DNA from: Davidsoniella eucalypti | Lineage: Eukaryota > Ascomycota > Sordariomycetes > Microascales > Ceratocystidaceae | NCBI GenBank assembly: GCA_004009845.1 | Contig: RMBW01000050.1 | Location: 62,001 to 126,000, forward strand | Direction of reading: 5' to 3' | DNA length: 64,000 nt | Part shown: in pieces, positions 56,267 through 64,000 of the stretch | Position numbering within the stretch: position 1 is the first letter of the stretch | How the letters are laid out: each line of letters begins with the position of its first letter | Notes under the pieces: model-generated | What the model saw: only the letters and a program-made list of their open reading frames with translations | Told to the model about the DNA's origin: nothing | Database searches by the model: none | Translations under genes and position numbers: made by a program

Positions 56267-57948
56267 ACTTGGTGGTATTGTACTCTTTAATCTGAGAATA
56301 TATATGGTCTTTAGAAATTCATCTTGTGCCATATCAGGTCTCTTACATTTGAAAGAATCATGTCGGAGTCTTGTTCATATTGTCTTGTCATGCTTTTAGA
56401 TTTGTGTCATATCGTGTCTTTATCTTTGAGAATTATTCTCGTCCTCGGCGGGGGTAGTACTGAGGGTTCTAAAAAATTATTGGATAAAGCCCAAAAAGGA
56501 ATATTAACAAAATGACTATCAAAATGCCAAGCCTACATATCAACTTCAGACAAACAAGTTAACGTGCTACTTCGGGTTGACGTACGAGTTATCTGGTGAT
56601 GTTTCTTCGGCCTACGGAAGAAAATATTTCCAGCAATCACATTCACCGAAATGGTAAGATATGTAAGTTCATAATGTAAGATATCTTTAGATTATTTTTT
56701 ATAGATTTTTTTATTAATTAATCTTGTGGAGCCATATCTATAGATACATGTAGTATCATAATGGTGGCAAAGTGTATATCGCTTTGAAGCATGGTGGCTG
56801 ACCCATAAGGCCAAGTTTCGCTGATTAGATGAAGTTGCGCTTCTGCCAATACCCGAGAGTGCATATTTCCGAAAGCTGAGGCTATGAAATGTGACATTGT
56901 GACACGTTATGACATCAAATAGAAACATATCGGTGATGGATAGAGAACGACTGTGTGCTCAGTGCATGCTTGTACGACAAATCAATCCTTTATTTGGTCC
57001 TCAAGGGTCTTATAATCACGAGGCGAGAAAGGCGAGATATCTCGAGTAGGAAAACATTGGCCACTTTCCTTGATTTCAGCGAGAAAAACGCCTTGCTTGC
57101 CGGGTTTGGGCCGCGAGGTTGATGGTAAGATATCAAGATGAATACCTTGTAAGACCTCTGAAGGGCCACGGCATATACAGACGATCTACGAGCTGATAGG
57201 GAGCCCGTATGGAGAATGAATATCATATTTTCCCAAACCTTGATGTGTACAAAAACCCAAGGGATCCCATCGATATAACGTCGTTGTGTCAATCACGATA
57301 AAACTGTGGCACCTGGCATTCGCCTCTGGGGCACTCGGCAATAGACTCTGACAGCTGGTGGTCTGACAAGGCCCACTTACAACAACGAGTTTTCCTGTTT
57401 TTGGAAATTGCCAATTGAAGCGAAAATAAACAGACCAGATTGTTTCCTGCCTCGACCACTGGTTCTTCTAATGTTTCTCTTATTTTCTCTTATTTAAAGT
57501 GCACATATACAGGCCATCTGCCGACATTTGTCCACAGGGCTGCTCATTTACTCGGATGCTTTCTTTTTGTGTTATATTGTTCCCAGGCCTATCACTCAAA
57601 CTTCGCTTACTGGCATGCTTACATTTAACTCATACAACCATATCCATTCATTTATACAAGGAACATCCTCCTCTGGTACTACTCTAAGCAAGTCGGATTC
57701 TGCGGCACAAACAATAGCCCGAGTGCTAATTCGTTAGTCTAGCCTTTCCATTTCTGGTCTGACTGCCCGTACCACTAGACTAACGTCGGCCGCTACCGTT
57801 TAATACAGTTCCTTGACACAACTGTACTATGTTACTACAGCTTTAATCTCCATATATAGACACAGCCCCTCCTCCTGCTGTCCCCCTTTCGCATATCATT
57901 TTCCCTTTTCCGTGTCTTTCTTTTCCCTTCTCGTTTCTTTTCTACAAT
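56267..57948. other. Spacer between PGA2 and F-box-like gene
   Basis: 3' flank of PGA2, the probable short insertion copy C (56700-56745), and the CT-rich promoter/leader of the next gene (57840-57948). No supported ORF. Confidence 0.45.
56700..56745 (-). repeat. Probable short A-tailed insertion, copy C (diverged)
   Basis: TATAGAT at 56700-56706 and 56739-56745 flanks 32 bases, TTTTTTATTAATTAATCTTG then TGGAGCCATATC. The first 13 bases are identical to copy A and the next part matches its core with a few changes. The 7-bp duplication is short and could be chance. Confidence 0.4.
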
Positions 57949-59205
57949 ATGAAGACCCGATCTTCTCAGAAATATCGTGTTCCTGCATCATACCATCGTC
58001 GCAAACGCCTTCGTTCTCTCTCCATTTCCTCGGACGACAACACCGACTCTGATATCAGCCCATCTTGCGCCATGAAGTCTCTGGAACTCTCCGACGAGGC
58101 CGTGGCCGATCTCATGGCCCGTCCTGTTCCCACTCGGAGAGAGGTTGTCAAGCCCTCTTCCAAACCATCCGCCTCTAATACTTCCATTTCCACCCCTGCC
58201 CCGCACTTCAGACTACTTGACCTCCCTGTCGAGATCCTCATGCTCATTGTGGAATATACGCTGTCACCATCTTCAGCAACCACTTGTGAGGCGTCTTCCT
58301 CGGAAGACAGAACCGTTACTATCAGCACTTGCTGTCCCTGCAGCGGCTCCGACCGGTTACATCGTGAAGGCCAGAACTGCTATTCACTAGCCAAGCCCTC
58401 TCCTTCTCTAGCTCTTATGCGCACCAACCGCATGCTATATGATCTAAGCCGCGCCCGTCTTTACCGTCACTTTGTCCTCCATTTCTTTGAAAAGGCTCGC
58501 AGTTCTGAAACGCTGCCGCCCACAACATGTCCTGCCCTCCCCATGATTTCGCGCCATGGCGCCGACTACGTCCATGAAATCAAGATCAGCATGGACTTGC
58601 ATGTGCTCCTAGACCGCAAAACTGCATGGCTCCATCAGCGGTTGGTGCAACTCAAAGCCGCCTTCCCAAAACTGCGCACTATCCACCTGGAAGTCTTCCC
58701 GGCTACGGGGGCTCCTAAATCACACGAGGATGCGTTGGATGCCCTGGCAGATCCAATGTTACGTCATGTGTGCCGTGTGCTCATTGTCAGCATGTGTCTC
58801 GGCAGATATCAGCACCAATGGACATTTAATACCGACGTCGGTGTGCGTGAATCACTTAATATCAAACGCCATAAACGCCTAGCAAGTTCTATCGCATCAA
58901 ACCGACTCATTTCCGCTTCTACTACATCAATAGTGCCATCTCCCATCAACAGCCCAGCAAAGAACTTCACCCAATTCAGAGACTTGCAAAACGCTGCTTT
59001 ACGACAGCTTTTGCGCGAGCGTCTAGCCTTTTTGCCGCGCTGGATGCTCTGTCTCGCGGAAAAGGAGAATAATGGACGACGGACAGCTGCATCGACCAGA
59101 GCAAAACGAGAAGTTGTTGTAGATTCTACGGACATCATGAGAGCCTTGGAGCTTTTAGAGCCGATTCACACGGTATCTGAACGAAGTGATTGGTGGTGGT
59201 GGTAA
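57949..59205 (+). CDS. F-box-like protein, function unknown
   Basis: Intronless, 418 aa from ATG 57949. Residues 1-40 are basic (RSSQKYRVPASYHRRKRLRS), perhaps nuclear. Residues 86-107 (FRLLDLPVEILMLIVEYTL) fit an F-box start (LPxEILxxI). A Cys-containing insertion CCPCSGSD follows, then LALMRTNRMLYDLSRARLYRH, resembling the helix after the F-box in many fungal proteins (MRTNRxLYxxxxxxLY). The remainder is mixed alpha/beta with no recognised domain, and it ends SERSDWWWW. Fungal genomes carry many such lineage-specific F-box-like proteins, which link substrates to SCF ubiquitin ligases; that role is inferred. Confidence 0.75.
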   Translation: MKTRSSQKYRVPASYHRRKRLRSLSISSDDNTDSDISPSCAMKSLELSDEAVADLMARPVPTRREVVKPSSKPSASNTSISTPAPHFRLLDLPVEILMLIVEYTLSPSSATTCEASSSEDRTVTISTCCPCSGSDRLHREGQNCYSLAKPSPSLALMRTNRMLYDLSRARLYRHFVLHFFEKARSSETLPPTTCPALPMISRHGADYVHEIKISMDLHVLLDRKTAWLHQRLVQLKAAFPKLRTIHLEVFPATGAPKSHEDALDALADPMLRHVCRVLIVSMCLGRYQHQWTFNTDVGVRESLNIKRHKRLASSIASNRLISASTTSIVPSPINSPAKNFTQFRDLQNAALRQLLRERLAFLPRWMLCLAEKENNGRRTAASTRAKREVVVDSTDIMRALELLEPIHTVSERSDWWWW

Positions 59206-59758
59206 GAACTTGGATCACTCACTATCCGCTTCTCTTTTGTTATTATTGTCTGTGCCACCCTTTTTTATTTTATTTTGTTTTTTTATTAGTTCATGGAAAG
59301 GGCCGAAAAGATAGCCTGATATAACTAAAAATTGGTTGTATGCTTGGTTTGTGAAGAGGAAGGCAGGAACCGTGGGGTAAAAACAAAACAGCCAAATAAT
59401 CATACGAGGTACATTTATCCTTCAAGATGGATTATTTGCTTTTCATACATGGGAGGTTTCATTGGATTTCATGTTTATATAGTGTTTAGCCTTTGTTTCT
59501 TCTTTCTTTTCATTGGCGTCTTTTGTATAAGATTTTGGAGGATTTCATTTACTCTTTTTCCTATTTATTATCTTCATAAAGAAGGTATGATGTATACTAG
59601 ACATTATATTCATTATTTATAACCAAATATCTTGCAATTGTTCCAAGTTTATAATTCTTCATTCTATCTTCTACCCTTATTATAAACGACCATTATTAGA
59701 CATAACCTAAAAAGAAAATAGGGAAAATAAAAAAAAAAGACATCATCATTATAGCTTT
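59206..59758. other. Convergent 3' spacer
   Basis: AT-rich, T-rich 3' flanks of the F-box-like (+) and POLD2 (-) genes. No ORF supported. Confidence 0.5.
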
Positions 59759-61731
59759 CTATTGAGCTTTCTGTACATTGATGTTTATCTTGGTGACCTC
59801 CAAGGTGTCCAAATCCACCAAGCAAAGCTCGTGAGTCTTAGAAAACGACGGGATAGTCACTAGTCGGACAGATTGGCCATCAGGACCCTGGATGACCTTG
59901 GTTGCAAACTTTGGTTGGCAGCCTACAAAGTAAAGATGCGGACAGTCCTTGAGCACGAACGGATCATCATCTTGGAAAGGGTAGCTGTCTGAGACGAGAG
60001 ATGGATTGTGTTAGTTGATGTTACAATGGCGGATATTAATGTTGGGGAATCGATAGCCGTGCATATTGTGCACAGATGCTAAAAGTCCGGTCTAGCACTA
60101 GGATCACCACCGATATATGAACCCAGAGAAAAAGCAACAGATGTAGCCTAGAATTTGGCAACATGCAGGCTAGCCACTATGTAACACGGCTAGAGGCAGA
60201 GAATATCATGAATTTGCAAAGCGAGATAACAGGAATAGGGGAAGGGAAAGTAAGGAGGGGACTCTGAACTTACAAAGCGTATCGGGCGCTGTCGGTGCAA
60301 TACAACGCCATCGGCACATAGCCTCCATCATTCCTAGTCGGTCGTCACTACCCACATACTTGAACACGTCGTCTACATTCTGACCGCCTGTGCCAAGGAT
60401 GCGCCAACCGTCGATCTCGGCCTCCCATGGATTCGAGACCGTGTCGAACCAGCCAGGTTGCCGCTGCTTCGTAGTGGCGTCTGTCATCGGGTCTATCGCG
60501 TACTGCCGGCTTTCGGGGAACATGGCCATATGGATGGGTTGCTGAGGATAAGCGACATTTGCTGGGTCTTGCGGACCGGGCATCAACGTAATAGGCATGG
60601 ATGGGAGAAGTTCGGCTAGGAAAGCATCGAAGAGTTGGGACGGTACGGGGTTGTACGTGCTCGAATCGTAGCCGTACTTCTTCACGGCTGGCTTTTCGGC
60701 ATTCACGGGCTTTTCTTTTGGCTCGTCGTTAGCAATAGAGTTGCCGGCAATGACAAGGCGGGAGATAGAAGCAAGATCAGCCTGTGATTCTGGGTCGAGG
60801 GCCTCGCCGAGGAGGAACTCGAGTAAGAGTTTGAGCTCTAATGCCGAACTGACGTCGTTGCCGGAAAACGATAGACCAGAAACGATAGCGAGTTTTGAGG
60901 AGCGCTTCTTTGGCGCATCGTCGCTGCCCATCTCAATGTCGTCGTCGTTATTCGATGCTGGAGGCTTCTCGAGTGCCCATCGGCTAGGCTGTGGCGGCAA
61001 ATCGGGGAACTTGATGTCGAGAACATCGAACTCGCCGTCAGATGTCTCCGTGCCCAAAGCTGAGATGATGCAACCCGTGACCAGCAGTACTGAGTCGAGA
61101 GCCTTGCCGATTAGCTGGACACGGCCGGATTCATCCTCCAGCGTGATCTTATCAGATCCGTCTTCCGAGTAGTACTTTTGTGTGGCGGGTGGACCACTGA
61201 GCCAACGCTAATCCTCTCCAGCTTGCACTATTAGCATTCAGCCAACCCTTCGATCTATACGATATATTCATCAATGGCACAGCCAAGGGCAAAGTTAGAA
61301 CCTACGTCGTTGGACACATCCTCGAGAATATCGGGCTTTAGCGCCATGTCCATGTACACCGTACCAGTAACCCAGCACAGCTCGCCCTGACGCATATCCA
61401 GTACGCGCTCGATCTTCTGCACCGTCTCGCCGGCGATGACGTTGCCGTCCCATACCTCGGCAGCTAGCTGTTCCACGGTTGGCTTGATCTTAGTCAGCCG
61501 CAAGAAGTACATGTCGCCATATTGCTGTTGGTAGGAGCGGACCTGCGGCAGGTCAAAGGTGTGGAGGGGTCGGTATGAGGAGCTCGAGCGGTTTAGAGAA
61601 GAAGCTGGCGGCGCAGAATTTCTATGAAGGGTATATCGTGTTGTTAGTTACAGGGCCAATTTGGAGAGACGACGTTTGACATACGAAGGGGCACTTAAAA
61701 GCCCTTTTGGGAGGTCATCGAGTGTCACCAT
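59759..61731 (-). CDS. DNA polymerase delta small subunit (POLD2/Cdc1 family)
   Basis: Four exons read leftwards: 61685-61731, 61306-61621, 60274-61207 and 59759-59988 (508 aa; human POLD2 is 469). Exon 2 has the OB-fold entry YGDMYFLRLTKIKPTVEQLA and VLDMRQGELCWVTGTVYMDM. The join to exon 3 restores DVSNDRWLSGPPATQKYYSED. Exon 3 has LEDESGRVQLIGKAL, then the inactive phosphoesterase domain (LAIVSGLSFSG; ISRLVIAGNSI; LMPGPQDPAN). The exon 4 join gives APDTLYSYPFQDDDPFVLKD and CPHLYFVGCQPKF. All of these are family signatures. The subunit bridges the catalytic polymerase to Pol32/POLD3 at the replication fork. No zinc ligands are expected and none are seen. Confidence 0.93.
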
Positions 61732-62449
61732 AATGGGCTGGTTTGGTGGGTTGTTTTGGTTGGTGTTTTGATGTGTGTAGTAAGTAAACAGTAGGGAACC
61801 TAGTTTGGGACGAATATTAGCATAGCTAAGAAAATAAGAGCTCGCTGTGGTTGGTTTAGAGCCCTAGAAACTTTGATTTGGGGCGGGTCACAGAGGTCGA
61901 GGCTTCTAAAAAGCCAAAAATAACTACTTCTAATGGACAACTGAGTCGATGATGAAGGTGTATATATTTACAGTTCTGATAGTCTAAATATCAGCAAACT
62001 TGCGGTACGTTCGAGTTCTTTTCTTTTCTTCTTTTACACAAGCTTTCTAGACCCAACGCGCTTGATAAACTAGACGCGCTGTTTGGCGTTAAGCCGTTTC
62101 GGTGTACTAACCCTTACCGGGATAAACCCTTCGGTCAAGGACTCGGTCAGAGAATCGTTGCTATATAACAGGGTCTTATAATATGTGCATACATAAGACT
62201 CAGTATGATGTGATATCGTGACTTTGTAAGACGATTAGCTTAGTATATCACATAAATTGCTAGCTTCGTAGACTCAAGAAAAGCATTGCTATCATTTTCT
62301 ATGCATGTCATACAACGAAACTCGGTGGTGGGCTAACTCACGCTAAGCCGCATAAAGAAGTTCTCGGTCCACCTCTGACATTACGCAGATATCCAAGTTC
62401 GGATGTCACTCCAAGCTCTTCGCTTGGACATCCCAAATAAAGCTAAATA
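61732..62449. promoter_or_regulatory. Divergent promoter of POLD2 and CAF16
   Basis: 718 bases between two head-to-head genes. Two ACGCG cores (62056-62060 and 62074-62078) and one TTTGGCG (62082-62088) lie within 33 bases. ACGCG(T) is the binding core of MBF/DSC1-type G1/S factors and TTTGGCG is E2F-like, which would fit a replication gene. Function is inferred, and the motifs are nearer CAF16 than POLD2. Confidence 0.4.
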
Positions 62450-63322
62450 ATGCCTCAAAACCCGCCAACCGTGGTCGTTAACGGCCTCACCTACACCTTC
62501 CCCGACTACAACTCCGGTATCCGGGACATATCTCTCTCGCTCCCCGCCGGCAGTCGCACGCTCCTAGTCGGCGCCAACGGAGCCGGAAAGACCACGCTGC
62601 TGCGTCTTCTAGCCGGCAAGCGTCTAGCTCCAGCCTCGACCATCTCCATCTGCGGCCTGGACCCGTTCACCCACGGCCTGGAAGGCGTGACGTATCTCGG
62701 CCTAGAATGGGTGTTGAACCCTATTGTGCGCACCGATATTGGCGTCTCTGAACTGCTGCGTTCCGTTGGCGGCGATGCCTATCCAGATCGCCGCGATGAG
62801 TTGGTTCGTGTGCTAGATATCGATACGCGCTGGCGCCTACACGCCGTGTCTGATGGAGAACGCCGCCGTGTACAGCTCGCCATGGGTCTCATTCGGCCGT
62901 GGAATATGCTACTGCTCGATGAAATCACCGTCGACTTGGACGTGTTTTCACGTGCACAGTTCCTCAACTGGCTGGCTAGCGAGACTAAGAGTCGCCAGTG
63001 CACCATCGTCTATGCTACTCATATTTTAGACAATCTGGCCGGCTGGCCAACCCATTTGGTACACATGCACCTCGGAAGGGTTAAGGAATGGGGTGAAACC
63101 ACGAGTTTCCTCAAGACCATCGACCAGGAGCAGGCAAACTCAAGAAACAGCACTCTAGGAATGCTCGTCATGGGTTGGCTTAGAGAGGATTTGGCCCAAA
63201 GAGGTCCACGGAACTCCGTCAACATTGGCCCTGAAGGCAAGACTTACGGCTTTGGTGGTACCGAGGTTGGAGGCTATGGCGACGAATCATCGCACTTGAA
63301 AAGGGTCGAAGAAAGAAAGTAG
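62450..63322 (+). CDS. CAF16: CAF16-like soluble ABC ATPase
   Basis: Intronless, 290 aa (yeast Caf16 is 289). One ABC domain and no membrane segments. Walker A GANGAGKTT (41-49), the signature SDGERRR (134-140), Walker B MLLLDEIT (153-160) and H-loop YATHIL (188-193). The signature begins SDGER rather than LSGGQ, and VDLDVFSRAQFL follows Walker B, both as in CAF16. The family is linked to the CCR4-NOT complex and is a non-transporter ATPase in yeast. The C-terminal 60 residues are Gly-rich and lack known motifs. Confidence 0.9.
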   Translation: MPQNPPTVVVNGLTYTFPDYNSGIRDISLSLPAGSRTLLVGANGAGKTTLLRLLAGKRLAPASTISICGLDPFTHGLEGVTYLGLEWVLNPIVRTDIGVSELLRSVGGDAYPDRRDELVRVLDIDTRWRLHAVSDGERRRVQLAMGLIRPWNMLLLDEITVDLDVFSRAQFLNWLASETKSRQCTIVYATHILDNLAGWPTHLVHMHLGRVKEWGETTSFLKTIDQEQANSRNSTLGMLVMGWLREDLAQRGPRNSVNIGPEGKTYGFGGTEVGGYGDESSHLKRVEERK

Positions 63323-63757
63323 CGATATTCAGGTTTTTCTGTGTAATCTGCCTTGCTATAAGTTGTATTTCTACTTGAGATCTGACATAGATGTTGTTAA
63401 ATAGTAAAAATAAATTATAAAATGCCACTCTACAAGAGAAGAAAGTCAAAGTTTGTATCTCTAACAGACATGCACTACAACTAATCATCAATCTAGATAA
63501 ACCTTGGCAAAAACTACGGCAAACTTAACCGGAGAAGGGGGGGGAGTATGAGATGGATATAGAGAAAAAGAAAGGCATAATAAACATGATATCTTAGACA
63601 AAACAGTAGCATGAAAAACTTCAAGACAGAGAGAAAGGGCGAGAGAAATGTTGGTATAGAGGCATAATTGACAGCATTCCCATGATTAAGTGAGACTCGG
63701 GACAATGCAATAAAAGGCAACAAACGATAATGGTTAGTAATGGTAGCTGTGGTTGGT
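63323..63757. other. Convergent 3' spacer
   Basis: 3' flanks of CAF16 (+) and the dynamin-family gene (-). No ORF supported. The stretch around 63535-63545 is a G-run. Confidence 0.5.
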
Positions 63758-64000
63758 TTACTGCACTTGGCTGACGATCTCGCTAGCACGGCCCAGCGAC
63801 TCCACCATCTGCTGGCATTCCTTACGCCGCCGAACAGTGAAATCACTCTCCTTGAGAAGCTCGTCGAGTGTGTCGGTGCGATACATGTTCTCGAGCAGCT
63901 CGCGTTGCATCTCGTCCTTGGTGAAACTATAACGGATGCTGTTAGTGATATGTCACTAGATGATGTGAAGAGTATTCAACTTACGCAACAAGGTTTAACA
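63758..64000 (-). CDS. Dynamin-family GTPase, C-terminal GED only (Vps1/Dnm1 type)
   Basis: Only the last exons are inside the window. The last exon is 63758-63926, ending in TAA at 63758-63760, and the previous exon ends at 63985 with donor GTAAGT; its 16 bases join as LNLV|A and the frame continues FTKDEMQRELLENMYRTD, then TLDELLKESDFTVRRRKECQ and QMVESLGRASEIVSQVQ. The LNLVAF...MQRELL...DELLKES...RRKE pattern is the GTPase-effector domain of dynamin-related proteins. It assembles on membranes for vacuolar/peroxisomal (Vps1) or mitochondrial (Dnm1) fission. I lean to Vps1, but the two cannot be separated from this piece. Confidence 0.85.

Overview
The window is nuclear DNA of a filamentous ascomycete (Pezizomycotina). 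The evidence is short spliceosomal introns (mostly 50-100 nt, GT...AG, often with a CTAAC/CTGAC-like branch site), UTR-scale AT-rich spacers, and a gene set typical of these fungi: a LaeA-type methyltransferase, a GPI-anchored GH17 glucanase, PGA2, CAF16, an MHF1 histone-fold protein, a TSC1/hamartin homologue, and an arginine-specific carbamoyl-phosphate synthase whose leader encodes the arginine attenuator peptide. I cannot fix the species or class. I rebuilt splice models by hand; all give intact reading frames, but none has transcript support.

Layout, left to right: a GH18 chitinase cut by the left edge (-); a long spacer; a LaeA-like methyltransferase (+); a secreted GDPD-family protein (-); a coiled-coil protein with an acidic tail (-); an unusual HFCD-flavoprotein/DWW-repeat protein (-); the diflavin reductase TAH18 (-); a 4.4 kb gene-poor stretch; a two-RRM protein (+); an ArfGAP (-); CPA1 with a spliced uORF (-); ETF-beta (-); an acinus-like RRM protein (-); an unrecognised two-exon gene (+); TSC1/hamartin (+); a 5.3 kb gene-poor stretch; a GH17 glucanase (+). 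From about 47.7 to 49.6 kb lies a decayed GH5 glucanase with a deleted Fot1/pogo-type DNA transposon at its upstream side. Then come a serine/threonine dehydratase (+), MHF1/CENP-S (-), a ruined Tad-like LINE with nested A-tailed insertions (54.2-55.1 kb), PGA2 (+), an F-box-like protein (+), the DNA polymerase delta small subunit (-) divergent from CAF16 (+), and the C-terminus of a dynamin-family GTPase (-) at the right edge.

Most genes are unrelated housekeeping or regulatory genes; there is no biosynthetic cluster, operon-like array, CRISPR array, rRNA or recognisable tRNA. Nutrient and growth control recur (CPA1 with its arginine-sensing uORF, TSC1 upstream of TOR, serine/threonine dehydratase, ETF-beta), as does DNA replication and repair (POLD2, MHF1), but I see no sign that these genes are co-regulated.

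Most worth a second look: the spliced arginine attenuator peptide; very short A/T-tailed insertions that share a core and carry their own target-site duplications (17.3, 55.0 and probably 56.7 kb); the Fot1-like deletion derivative with intact TIRs and TA duplication; and the HFCD-DWW fusion that lacks the catalytic histidine of its family.
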